Assembly: GCA_003833135.1 (NCBI GenBank)
Contig: QZLH01000028.1
Coordinates: 165,245-229,244, forward strand
DNA: 64,000 nt
Direction of reading: 5' to 3'
DNA from: Oehlia diaphana
Taxonomy: Eukaryota > Glomeromycota > Glomeromycetes > Glomerales > Glomeraceae
The position numbers and the translations under genes were made by a program. The notes beneath the pieces were generated by a model. That model was not told the origin of the DNA. It worked only from the letters and a program-made list of their open reading frames with translations, and searched no databases. Below, one piece after another: positions 25,144-35,433 of the stretch. The stretch's first letter is position 1. Each line of letters begins with the position of its first letter.

Positions 25144-25515
25144 AGTACTATACGCGAACACGTTGTCACACACGCGCGATTCTCAGTATTTAGAATTTTT
25201 CGACATTGAACAACATTACATCTCAAATCTGCTTCCATAATGATCAATTTTTTTTTTTTAAAAAAAAAAAAGAAAAAAGTTCAAACCGAAAAACCGTAAG
25301 AACAAATTACCTATTTATATATATCCCACTGCTACCAATTATAGGTAGCGATGCCATTACAAGCACATGTTGCATCTTTGATTTTTTATGATTACCGGTA
25401 TTCTTGTTCAAAAAATCACCACACTGGTGGTACTATCAATCGTATTGTATTATTTGATACTGACAATCACCATGGAAATTAATCGAAGTCAAGCTGCTAT
25501 TGATAGTAAATATTG

Positions 25516-26146
25516 TTCCGAAGGGATGTTTCACCGAAGGGATGTTTCGCCGAAAGAACGTTTCACCCCCTATAAAAAAAATTCTGGAAAAATTCCGATA
25601 AATGATCATTTTTCTAGTTTTATTCCGAAGAAACTCAGACATGTGATCATTTTTTCTGAAAGATTTTTTATAGGGACCGAAAATGCATTTTATCGAATCC
25701 ATTTTCCATTTCGCCGAATGGACATTTCGTCGAAAATGGTAACGATTAACATTTATGAAAAATATTCATCGCGTAATGAAAATAAAAAATAAATTATTTT
25801 TAGAGATCTTTTTTTTTCCAGGATATTATCACTTTAACATTCAAGTAACTGATATTAATTTCCAAGCAATAAATAAATAACTTTATAATTCTGAAAACAT
25901 TTATTCACGAAAAAGTAAGTAAAAAAAGATTAGTGTATTTATAAACAACGAGATAAATTTAATAAACATCATCTAATTTAAAAATTTTTCTAGAAAAGAT
26001 ATCTTTATGTACTATTAGTATAAAAACAATAAAATAACCAAATGGAATAATAATTTTTCGGCGAAATGTTCATTCGGCAAAATATTCATTCGACGTAATG
26101 TCCATTTGGTAAAATGGCTTCGGCGAAATGATATCGGCGGAAGGGT
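25516..26146. mobile_element. Fold-back-like element with TTTCGCCGAA repeats, copy 1
   Basis: The left part (25516-25740) carries several variants of TTTCGCCGAANGGA. The right part (26055-26146) carries the reverse complement (TTCGGCGAAATG and variants) several times. Clusters of short direct repeats in inverted orientation at both ends are typical of fold-back elements. A related copy lies at about 33008-33363. No coding capacity is convincing. Confidence 0.55.
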
Positions 26147-26655
26147 TATACAGATTTTTTTTTACTTCCATAGCATTAAAGCATTAAAGGGACATATTCA
26201 TTGACCAATGAGATTACGGTAAAAATATATATCTCTTGATGCACCACAAAAAGTAATCGGAGTATATTCATCCTTGATACGATAGTTATTCTAATACACT
26301 TTATATATTTTTTTCTTTCAAAAATTTCATTAACACATTATCCAACGAAAAATTTGAATGCCTAGAGATATACAGGGTTAATCCGCATTTTTTCAGACCT
26401 TTTTTCACAATCTTACCTTTACATTTTTAATAATTATGCAATTCCAGATAGTACCTAAAAAAGGAATGATCTACTCATTTTTTTTTTTTTTTTTGATGAA
26501 AAATTTTAGATCACGCGGAACCTTGAATCCACAGTTAAGGAGATTATAAAAACAAATCATTCAAACACGCCACACAAATCATAGCATTTTTGAATCTGTG
26601 GATACGATGCAAACATTAATATACGAGAAGTAAAAGCTAAACACATATGGGGCTT

Positions 26656-26978
26656 ATGGGGCTTCGTCAATAGAAACATGGCATCTGGCAAATAATTTCA
26701 ATTTTTTGTTTGTAAGTAAAATTTATTCTAACTTATTTTTCAAAAAATTGACTCATGTCATTTTTCTATTGACTAATTGACGAAAAGCATATATCCACTA
26801 TTACGAAGCCCCATATATAATCCACATGCCATGTTTCTATTGACGAAGCCAATATATATACACACATGCCGTGTTTCTATTGACGAAGCCATATATATAT
26901 CCACATGCCATGTTTCTATTGACGAAGCCATATATATTTCCACATGCCATGTTTCTATTGACGAAGCCCCATATATAT
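26656..26978. repeat. 39-bp minisatellite with an upstream inverted copy
   Basis: Units beginning CACATGCC and containing TTTCTATTGACGAAGCC start at 26823, 26863, 26902 and 26941 (period 39-40), with a diverged unit just before. An inverted copy (GGGGCTTCGTCAATAGAAAC) lies at about 26658-26688. The array ends about 65 bases before the flavoprotein ATG at 27043, so it lies in the likely promoter or 5' leader. Confidence 0.75.
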
Positions 26979-27042
26979 ATATACCTTTTTGAGCTTTATA
27001 TCTTTCAAATTCTTAAGCAACTTTGCTAAAGCAATATTCAAA

Positions 27043-28589
27043 ATGAAATCAATAAAGCAACTTGATATAGTATCACTTCTTTTATGGTGCATTTTATTAT
27101 TTAATCTTATAGAAAACATAAGCTCCTACTACCCGTGTCTTGATTCAATAGAAGGTCCAGTAATTTATCCAAATGATACACAGTTTCCACCATTAATTAT
27201 TGATCAAAACATTCGTGTAAATTATACACCATCAGTGCTAGTTTACGCGATTAATAATAATGATGTAAAAAAAGCTGTTATTTGTGCTATTAAATCGGGA
27301 ACGGATATAGTTCCACGTTCAGGTGGCCATTCATACGAAAAGTATGGCTTAGGCGGTAGAAATAGTACTATCGTGTTGGATGTGTCATTTATCAATGTCG
27401 TTACAGTTGATTCAGAAAGGGGAACTGTTAAAATTGGTGCAGGAAACAGGTTGGGTGACGTTTATAATAAATTGAGCCAAGCCGGTTTCTTAATTCCGGC
27501 CGGATCTTGTCCTTCTGTTGGCGTTGGAGGTCACGCTCTCGGAGGGGTAACGTATTATCATTATTTAAAATCATGCTTTTAGTAATTCCCAAATAATATA
27601 TTTTAAATACTTCTTTTTTATAGGGGTTTGGATATTTCAGTCGTAAGTATGGTTTAGCTTGTGATAATATTGTTTCTATGGAAATGGTTGACGCCAAAGG
27701 AAACCTTTTAAAAATTAATTCTCATAAACATCACAAACTATTCTTTGCTCTAAGAGGAGCAGGTGGAGGAAGTTACGGCATAGTAACGTATTTTGAATTT
27801 CGTATTCATCAAAAACCACAAAAAGTTACTTATATGAGTTTTGAATTTGATAGAACAGTTAAGACTCAAGTGCAACAACTTTTTTATGCTTTTAATAAAG
27901 TTGGTCCATCACTTGCCAATGATATTGGTCTTAAATTGAGGTTGAGGAAAGACTTATTGTCAATTACTGGAGTATATTTAGGTTCGCCTAGACAAGCAAA
28001 AAAAGCAATGAGAAGATTCTTATGTGATGCACCAAAGCCGATAAACCCGATTGGAACACAATATATACAAAAAACATTTATTGAATCAGTTGAAACACTT
28101 TCTAATTCATCTAAATATGATGTATTTAGTCCGAAACATAATCCAAATTTCTTTAAAGTAAAATCTTTTTATATTAATAAAGGTAAAGCATTAAATGAAA
28201 CGGCTATAAATGTTTTGGTAGATTATATAGATAGAGCTAAATGCACTAATCTTGCTTCATTCGATTTATATGGTGGGGCTATAAATGATGTTTATTATGA
28301 TCATACTTCATTCATACATCGTAATGCACTTTATTGTTTACAATTGGAAGCTAATTGGAAATGTAAAGAAAAAGATGACCAATGTGTTAAAGAAATAAAT
28401 GATTTCGGAAAAGAGTTTCAATCAAATTTTACGTCTCCTTTTAGTTATCAAGGTTTCATTGATAGAGAATTAGATAATTGGCAAGAAAGGTATTACGGTA
28501 ATATTTTTGGAAAGTTGATTGGTATAAAAAAAGAATATGATTCTTGTAATTTATTCAGGTTTCCTCAAAGTATTCCTGTAATGATATAG
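27043..28589 (+). CDS. Secreted FAD-linked oxidoreductase, berberine bridge enzyme-like
   Basis: Two exons (27043-27546 and 27624-28589, phase 0) give 489 residues, the usual length for this family. Residues 1-28 are a likely signal peptide with the hydrophobic core IVSLLLWCILLFNLIE. The FAD-binding PCMH domain has PRSGGHSYE, whose His is the usual covalent flavin site. GSCPSVGVGGHALGG supplies the Cys that makes the second flavin bond in bicovalent members. The intron falls exactly after this motif, and exon 2 opens with GFGYFSRKYGL. The C-terminal BBE motif is present (YYGNIFGKLIGIKKEYD, then NLFRFPQSIP). Family members oxidise sugars, alkaloids or phenolics with O2, releasing H2O2. The substrate cannot be told from sequence. 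Secretion suggests action at the wall or plant interface. The reading frame is intact. Confidence 0.88.
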
Positions 28590-29180
28590 AATTATAATGT
28601 AATATAATCAATTATAATAAAAAATAAAAGAATTTTGGTACGGTTATTATGTCGGTACGTGAGGAACCTTTGTTCATCTGATTTTTTATAAAAATTTTTA
28701 TATCGTTTCACGCGCGAACTTTCCAAATTCTTTAAAATTTTATTTTATTAAACATTCCATGATACTTTTTCATTCTAAATGGTATATTTTTGCTCAAACA
28801 GGTTAAAGTAAAAAAAGTGATTTCAATATTTTTAAATCATACGCCTAGGTATGACCTTTTGACATTCACGTAATCAATTTTGTGTTATATCAAGACTATA
28901 TGTTTATCGAAAAAAAAGTTATGTGACAAGGACACAGGGTCCGTTAGAAGGTCCGATCAAATCCGGATCATCCGGATTGCATAGGTATTATTAATTTAGT
29001 TATGGTACGATTACCCTAGTTGAGTACGGTAAGCTTGAAAAGCATTAGATATGGTTATCATTTTTTAAGTATGAAGAATCCATTTGCTGATCATACCTTA
29101 TCAAAATTTGCAAGTACGATACGAACATTGCTTTCATCATAATTGTTTTTATTTGGGAAAAATATAATCAATTATAACTA

Positions 29181-29451
29181 CCCCTGCGTAACCGTGAAAA
29201 AAAGCACCTACATTATGCAGTTGCACGTGAAAATACAGGTGACAAATCAGTCAGCTCTCGATATAACGAACCCACAGTGGGTTCGTTATATCGAGAGCCG
29301 ACTGTAAGGGCGACAAATAAATTTTTGCTCACTCGAAAAAAACAAAGTCCCTTAGATAAGTATTATTTCGCGTTTAGATATGGGTGTGATGTCTTGCGAT
29401 GAATAAAATGTGATGTCACGTGAAAATGACACTTTCACGGTTACGCAGGGG
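29181..29451. mobile_element. Inverted-repeat element with a nested hairpin
   Basis: The outer arms CCCCTGCGTAACCGTGAAA (29181-29199) and TTTCACGGTTACGCAGGGG (29433-29451) are perfect inverted repeats. No clear target duplication is visible. A 57-base hairpin at 29248-29304 lies inside. Confidence 0.6.
29248..29304. mobile_element. 57-bp near-perfect hairpin, pogo-like ends
   Basis: The left arm CAGTCAGCTCTCGATATAAC and the right arm GTTATATCGAGAGCCGACTG pair with one mismatch, and the arms extend through GAACCCAC/GTGGGTTC with a spacer of one base. The CAGT ends resemble the pogo-type MITEs at 22868 and 17701. It would fold into a very stable stem if transcribed. Confidence 0.65.
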
Positions 29452-30074
29452 GAAAATAATCAAAAAGGTTAAAATAAAATATCGTGACTATTAAATATAA
29501 CGGTATGATTATAATCATGCCAATCATACCTTTACCAATTACATCATATCGTACCGTACTAATTTACTATATACTCGATTTCATCCGTATTTACAGTGAT
29601 TGCTTATAATCATATTAAGCAAATAAATATTAATATAAACGTATGAATAAAAAATTAATAAACTATGATTAGTATACACCACATGGAATGGGCGTTGATC
29701 ACGTGCATGACAGAACGTGCCGAACGTAAAAGTCTTCCGTTCCGCTTCGGACAATAACTTTGTCATAGTACCCGTCAAAGATCTGCAAGAATGACTTTAT
29801 AATATATGGTTTTTTTTGTGGCTTCAAAATAATTTAAGCTTTATTATTTATATATATTATTAAGGATATTTTTTCATGTGTTCTTCTTTAGCGGATAATA
29901 AATGTTTTTCAAATACATCTTTTAAAGATTTTTAATTAAAAATAATTGTTTGATAAACCTAATCCTAAATTTTCTATCTTAAAAATAAATAATATTTAAA
30001 AATATTTTTTTAAAAAAAATGATAATCAAACAAAACATTTTAATCATATTCGTCATATTCGTTTAATTTTTGGA

Positions 30075-32219
30075 CTAATCAGTTTCATGTAGAGCCTAAT
30101 AAAAAAAACCAAAACAAATAAATATATAAAATTTTAATAATATAATAAAGTAAATAAAAAAAAAATTAGAAATAAATACCTTGGGAGTTATCAAAGAATG
30201 CAATTTTAGATCATCATCTTTTAATGTTTTTTTACAAATACAAGTAGTGTTTTCACAAACTTCCCTTTTCATATATTTTATTTTAATTGCATTCTGCTTT
30301 TGTTTAAGGAAAATTGGAGCACAATTATCTTCACTAGAATGTAAACTAATATATTTTGGTATTACTGGTTGTGAAGAATTCTTAAAATTAAAAGGTAATA
30401 ATTTATCAAGGATAGAATTTTTACAATTAAAAGGTATTATTTTATATTCATTACAATCAGGATAATTTGAGATAATGAGCGTGTGAAAAGTAAATTCTGG
30501 TAATTCAACATAATGATTTTTTTTCAAACAATAAGAAAATGTGTATGTCCCAATTCTATTACTCTCTTGATAATTGAAAAAATGATGACCAATGACGAGA
30601 GAATCAAAAGAAGGTTTCAATTCTCTTAGTACTGGAATTCCTAAACAAATATGTTCTTCGGTAAATGAATCATCAAAAAGTTCTTTACAATACATTGATT
30701 TTGTTGCCTTAATTTTATTTTCTATTACTTTAAAATGAATATCAGAATCTGCTGAATTAATGAAATCGAAATTTATATCGTAACCAACAACCATCAGTCC
30801 GATTTTAAGGTTATACTTTGGTTTTTTAAAAAAAGAATCTTTAGAATTTTGAATACAATGAATTATGAGTCTCGGTTTCTTATTTGGTATCCAAAGGATT
30901 TGACAATTAAAGAAATCATTTTTTGATTCATCAGTATCAATAACGGTAGCAAATATATTGCATTCGGCATCTTTTTTTTGAATAATATCCGCTATATTTG
31001 GTGGAATATTTTTTAATTCAAAACTTTTTTTTTCATTTGGCATATAAATATAATCTTCTCCTGGATCATTATAAAGAATTCTCTTTCCAATAGATTCGAA
31101 GATTCTTTTACGTAAATCATAAGGTAAAGGTCGGAAAATGCTAACAGGTTTTTTATATTCTGTACAACCCCAATTTACAAAATCATTTAAAGATTCGATC
31201 CAAGCCTTTTCATCAAATTCTTCAAGGCTATTAGGTTGCTTACTTCCAATTAATTTAAATAATTCATTTTTAGAACGCTTAACTTTTCCAATTAAATTTA
31301 CAGCATTCTTTTTTGCTTCAATTTTTGAAGCAGGACTACTTAAATTCATACCATATTCTTTATCATTTTCTTTTGAAGTTTCCTGTAAACTTTCTTCTCC
31401 TTCAAAATAAATTTTTCCTCCCAAAAGAACTTCATTTGAAATGAATCGACCAAATTCTTTAGTAATTTCCTTAAATTCTTTTCTAGGATTTGCAGATTTT
31501 ATAGCCATTTCTATTTTATTACGAAATTTTTCAGTTGGTTTAAGATGTTGATAATTTATTTTTTCTAAATCTTCTTCAAATAATTTTAAAGACACTTTGT
31601 TATAAAAGGTAAAATTACATGTTGAACTAATTTCGGATTTAGAATTTGTACTTTTAGTTTTTCCAAATGATAATCCAAAATTTGCAAAGTTTTGTACATC
31701 AATATCACTACTTAAAGATAATAACGTTTTTATCATCTCACTTTCATTTGAATTATATTCATATTTTCCTTTTCCACATCCTTCAGCACCAAATTCCTCC
31801 AATTTACAACCCTCCTCCTTCATATTAAAGGATTTTTCACTAGCTACCTCAATTCCACTAGGAGTTATGGTACGCCCATATTCTAATTTACAATGATCTA
31901 TCAAAAATCTCACATTAGGAGTTGAATTTTTTACTAAACTTAAAATTTTATCATTATCACTTGTTTCCATAATATCATCTAATTTCCAATCTTTTTCTTC
32001 TTCCCTTGCTATTACATTGCTTTTCGCTGCAAACAAATGTATATCTTTCATTGAAATTACCGAATTTTTTTCAAGTTCTTGACGAATATTTGATAATTTC
32101 TCGTTAGGATTTAAACGGACTAACCCGGAATGAAATCCATCTTTTTGGACTTTTAATATAACTTTGCCATCTTTTTCAATTTTTTCTTCAATAATTTTTT
32201 TAAATTTCATTTTACTCAT
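30075..32219 (-). CDS. MACPF-like protein, second copy
   Basis: Exon 1 is 32219-30180 (680 codons). It is followed by a six-codon last exon 30095-30075 ending TAG (acceptor TTATTAG), giving about 686 residues. If the intron is not removed, translation runs into a hydrophobic artefact tail. The MACPF-like core reads KEFGRFISNEVLLGG (about residues 260-274), preceded by LKPTEKFRNKIEMAIK. The N-terminal 90 residues again look beta-grasp-like (KVILKVQKDG, then LSNIRQELEKNSVISM). The second half is very similar to the gene at 9032-11108 (KKPVSIFRPLPYDLR, YNDPGEDY, KYNLKIGLMVVGYDINFDFI, ENTTCICKK), so the two are clear paralogues. The frame is intact and there is no signal peptide. A poly-T/poly-A tract lies just upstream at 32255-32327. 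Confidence 0.72.
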
Positions 32220-32268
32220 TTTATTAAAATTTAACTACTTTTTGTTTGGTTTAGTTTTTTTTTTTTTT

Positions 32269-32326
<58 letters not shown>

Positions 32327-33838
32327 CCCCTATATATATATTATATTTTCTGTACGGCTTAAATTATATAAATTGGATGATCATTTCCTAAAAATAAAAA
32401 ATAAAAATAATCAAAATGTACAAGGGCGTTAATGCATAAAATGAATGGGTAAGTGATACAAGTCATACAACAATTTTAATTTTATGCGCTAACTACATTT
32501 GAGTAGTATAATAGGTCGGGATTTATAAAGTTTGTGCACGTGACCACAGTGAACATATGGTAAATAAGTAAAATAACTTGGTGGGTAAATAAGTTAAATC
32601 TAGAATGTACTATGAATACGAAAAGAAACAAAAAAAAAAAAAAAAAATATATATGAAAAAATGAATACCTGCCCGACCGTCTACGTGAGTATTGTTACTT
32701 TGTGGTACGATATTGAATAATTGTATCTTGTATATTAAATACTTAGGTGATATGAAAAGATTCCATTTTTAATCTTTTATATATACGTGAATGGATCTGA
32801 CAATTCGACGCCAAAATGGACTTAGGAGAAACGGCGAAACGTATCGTAACCTCAGATATGACTTAATATGAAATTTTAAAAAAAAGTTGTTTACAACTTT
32901 AGCTGAAGTAATTCAATAATTTTATTATTTTCTACTATTAAGATATTCGAATTGTTTTTTTTTCCTTAATTTTGCTTACCTCATTTTTTATTTTTCTTGC
33001 TGGAGGACTTTTCGCAGAAGCCATTTCATCGAAAGGATGTTTCGCCGAAGGGACATTTCGTCGAATGGAAATTTATCTAAATAGACATTTCGCCGAATAC
33101 TTTTCTCCGAATCATCTATTTCACCGAAATCTACTTCACCGACCGAGAATGTTAGCGAATGACTTTTTGTCATTAAAAATCCGATTTCTTATTAATAAAT
33201 ATTAAACTATAAATCGAAATAAACATTATTATTAATAATGTTTTTAGTAACAAGATTTTTGTAAATATAATATGGATATTTTGGAAACATATGGTTTTAA
33301 ATTTTCGGCGAAATGGCTTCGGCGAAATGTGTTTCGGTGAAATAGACTTCGGCGAAAATCCAGGATATCCAGGTATCCAATTAGGATCATGACTCATGAG
33401 TATTTATTATTATTATTTTTTATTAATATTGAGCTAGCAATTATATTAATTCTAAGTGAGTTATTCTCATTACAATTTAACTTAGATGGTAAGGGTAATT
33501 AAACCGATGAAAGTAATTGTTTTACGAGAGAAATATTCATAGCAATTTATTGCTAAAAAAATTGGAATATTATTAATAATGAATATTTTAGTATTTGAGC
33601 AAGAAGTAGTATCGACCTTTACGCCATAAAATTATTTCAAACAATATGATAGCTTTTTTAGCTTTTATAAATTTTATCTTTTTTTTTTTTAGTTTTCTTC
33701 GTCCTAATTACATTATTTATTTAATGATTAAGATATAGATAAGAAAATGGAATAAAAGCTCATAAAATGAAAGATCAATTTTTTAAATACAATAGTAACG
33801 TAGGGAAAGGAGCTAAATTATTCGCTGATAAAGTTCTC
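32220..33838. other. Intergenic, repeat-rich
   Basis: No gene is seen. It contains a long T/A homopolymer tract (about 32255-32327), a second A tract near 32630, and the fold-back-like element at 33008-33363. Confidence 0.45.
33008..33363. mobile_element. Fold-back-like element with TTTCGCCGAA repeats, copy 2
   Basis: The left arm (33008-33160) has at least six variants of CATTTCGCCGAANGG. The right arm (33302-33363) has four copies of the reverse complement (TTCGGCGAAATGG, ACTTCGGCGAAAATCC). The outer ends GGACTTTTCGCAGAAG and CTTCGGCGAAAATCC are inverted. It is related to 25516-26146. Confidence 0.6.
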
Positions 33839-33839
33839 G

Positions 33840-34775
33840 TGATCAATGAACCTTAGTGTAACCAAACAATGACCTCAAAGTACATAAGACTGATGATGAA
33901 TGAACCGTGAAAAAATCCGCATAACCTATTTTACTTTTTAACCCGTTGTATAATGTAAGATTTTTTTTGATATAAGATGTTCAACTTTTATTTTTCTTTT
34001 TATTCCCTATTTAATCATTTGATTTAGTTTTTTTTTCCATTTTTTATTTCTTATTGTTTATATGAAAGTTATTAGAGAGAGAAACAAAGCATTTAACAAA
34101 AAGATGTTGTCCAATAATAGAATTTTAATAAACAAGAGTAAGGTAATGATGTCTCGCCCCCACTTGTTATTGGCCGTGGGGCGGAAATTTATCAAGTTAT
34201 CTTAGAACTCATACAGTGAGATGGAGTTTCAAAACCAGTGATATAGCGTGTGGATTTATGCACTGTAATAATAATGTTCTACGTTTCGATCTTAAACCGG
34301 AAAATATATTATTAGACCAAGGCTTGGTCCAAAATTGGCCGATTTCGATATTTTAAAAACAAAGAGTCAAATGATGGAAAAGCCGGTGGCACTATAAACT
34401 TTATGGCTCCTGAACGTGTTTGTAGAGATATTAAAATGAGAGTTTTTTTTGACAAGTACGTATAATAATTCGAATTTAAAATATCTTTTTTTCCAATTTA
34501 TTATTCTACATATTAGTCATCCAAAACTCTCCGATGTCTATTCATTTGGATTAATATTATGGTCAGTAAATAGTTCTCCACTTTTACGAATTATTATTAA
34601 TAATAATAAATTTTATTTAACTAAATAAATAACTTTCATAGTTGCAAAAAGCGGTGAGCACCCCTATGAAAGTGTAAATGATGAAGATATTAAAGAAATG
34701 CCCATTCAATATATCAAGTGGTCCATTTAAATTTAATTTAGAAGAATTTGTAAAATATTTTACTTAATGTTAATA
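33840..34775 (+). pseudogene. Chimeric remnant of the 58.8 kb kinase gene
   Basis: From 33840 the sequence copies the promoter and start of the gene at 58757-61909 (an ATG at 34104 matches 58757). At about 34176 it jumps from GGCCGTGGGGC to GGAAATTTATCAAG, deleting the rest of exon 1, intron 1 and the start of exon 2. Introns 2 and 3 are kept, so this is a DNA-level copy, not a retrocopy. A one-base loss and a 10-base loss break the kinase frame. After GATATTAAAGAA it switches to sequence resembling the Sel1 segment of the 42-51 kb genes (AATTTAGAAGAATTTGT). No product is expected. Confidence 0.8.
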
Positions 34776-34864
34776 AATATAATAATAGAAATAAAGTATA
34801 TTAAGGACTAAGAGGAAGTCGAACTTGCCAGCTATTAAACAACAACAAAAGCTTTATCCTCGTA

Positions 34865-35060
34865 CAGTCAAGTTTCTCTAAGTGCACTCTCCCTAAGTGC
34901 ACGTATTATACGTATTATATATTTTTCTCTAAATGCACCCTCTTACTCAGTCCCAAGTATATAGAGATTATATAAAATTTTTCTCTCTAAATGCACACCC
35001 TCTCTAAATGCACGTTTTTTCAAATTTTCATTATGGTCCCAAGAGGGAGCACTTAACAGA
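34865..35060. mobile_element. MITE of the TAAGTGCAC family, eroded right end
   Basis: It starts CAGTCAAGTTTCTCTAAGTG after TA (34863-34864) and contains repeated CTCTAAATGCAC words. It ends with GGGAGCACTTAA near 35055. It is the same family as 46626-46830. The right terminus has lost its CACTG end. It lies about 370 bases upstream of the gene at 35434. Confidence 0.55.
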
Positions 35061-35433
35061 ATAATTATTTAACGAAAATTTAATATTATGTACCGTAGCA
35101 TCAATGATAAGCCTTTTTGAGTAAATTGTTATAATTTATTCAACAAACTTTGTCGTTAGTTGTTAACCAACCAATCAAATATCGAACGGAAGCATTGTTT
35201 ATTTTTGTAAAGATAGCATATTTGAAGAATTTATAATCTCAAATTATGGAAATTATTCGACTTGCTTATTATTTTCTGGATAAACTGAGATTTAAATTTA
35301 TTTTATATGTAATCTGATTTGTGTCGTCATTTGGTATTCGATGATCGACTTGTATTACCGTTGTACAGCATATGTTGTATAATGCCCAATAAATTCAAAT
35401 TTTTTTTTTTTTGAACTCTATTTTTAATACATA

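Larger units (their letters stand above)
24272..26640. other. Intergenic, repeat-rich
   Basis: No gene is seen. It holds the hairpin MITE at 25086-25143 and the fold-back-like element at about 25516-26146. The remainder is AT-rich with homopolymers. Confidence 0.45.
28590..30074. other. Convergent intergenic spacer with nested inverted repeats
   Basis: It contains the elements at 29181-29451. On the minus strand, 29792-29703 follows a good acceptor (CTTGCAG) and reads GYYDKVIVRSGTEDFYV before a stop. It may be a lone exon fragment of an unrecognised gene, but nothing upstream or downstream supports it. Confidence 0.35.

Noticed and set aside
26823..26978. Possible CRISPR array
   Set aside because: Direct repeats of 39-40 bases without unique spacers, in a eukaryotic genome; it is a minisatellite.
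29581..29778. 65-codon minus-strand frame
   Set aside because: The more plausible reading is another frame after the CTTGCAG acceptor; even that is an isolated fragment with no partner exons.
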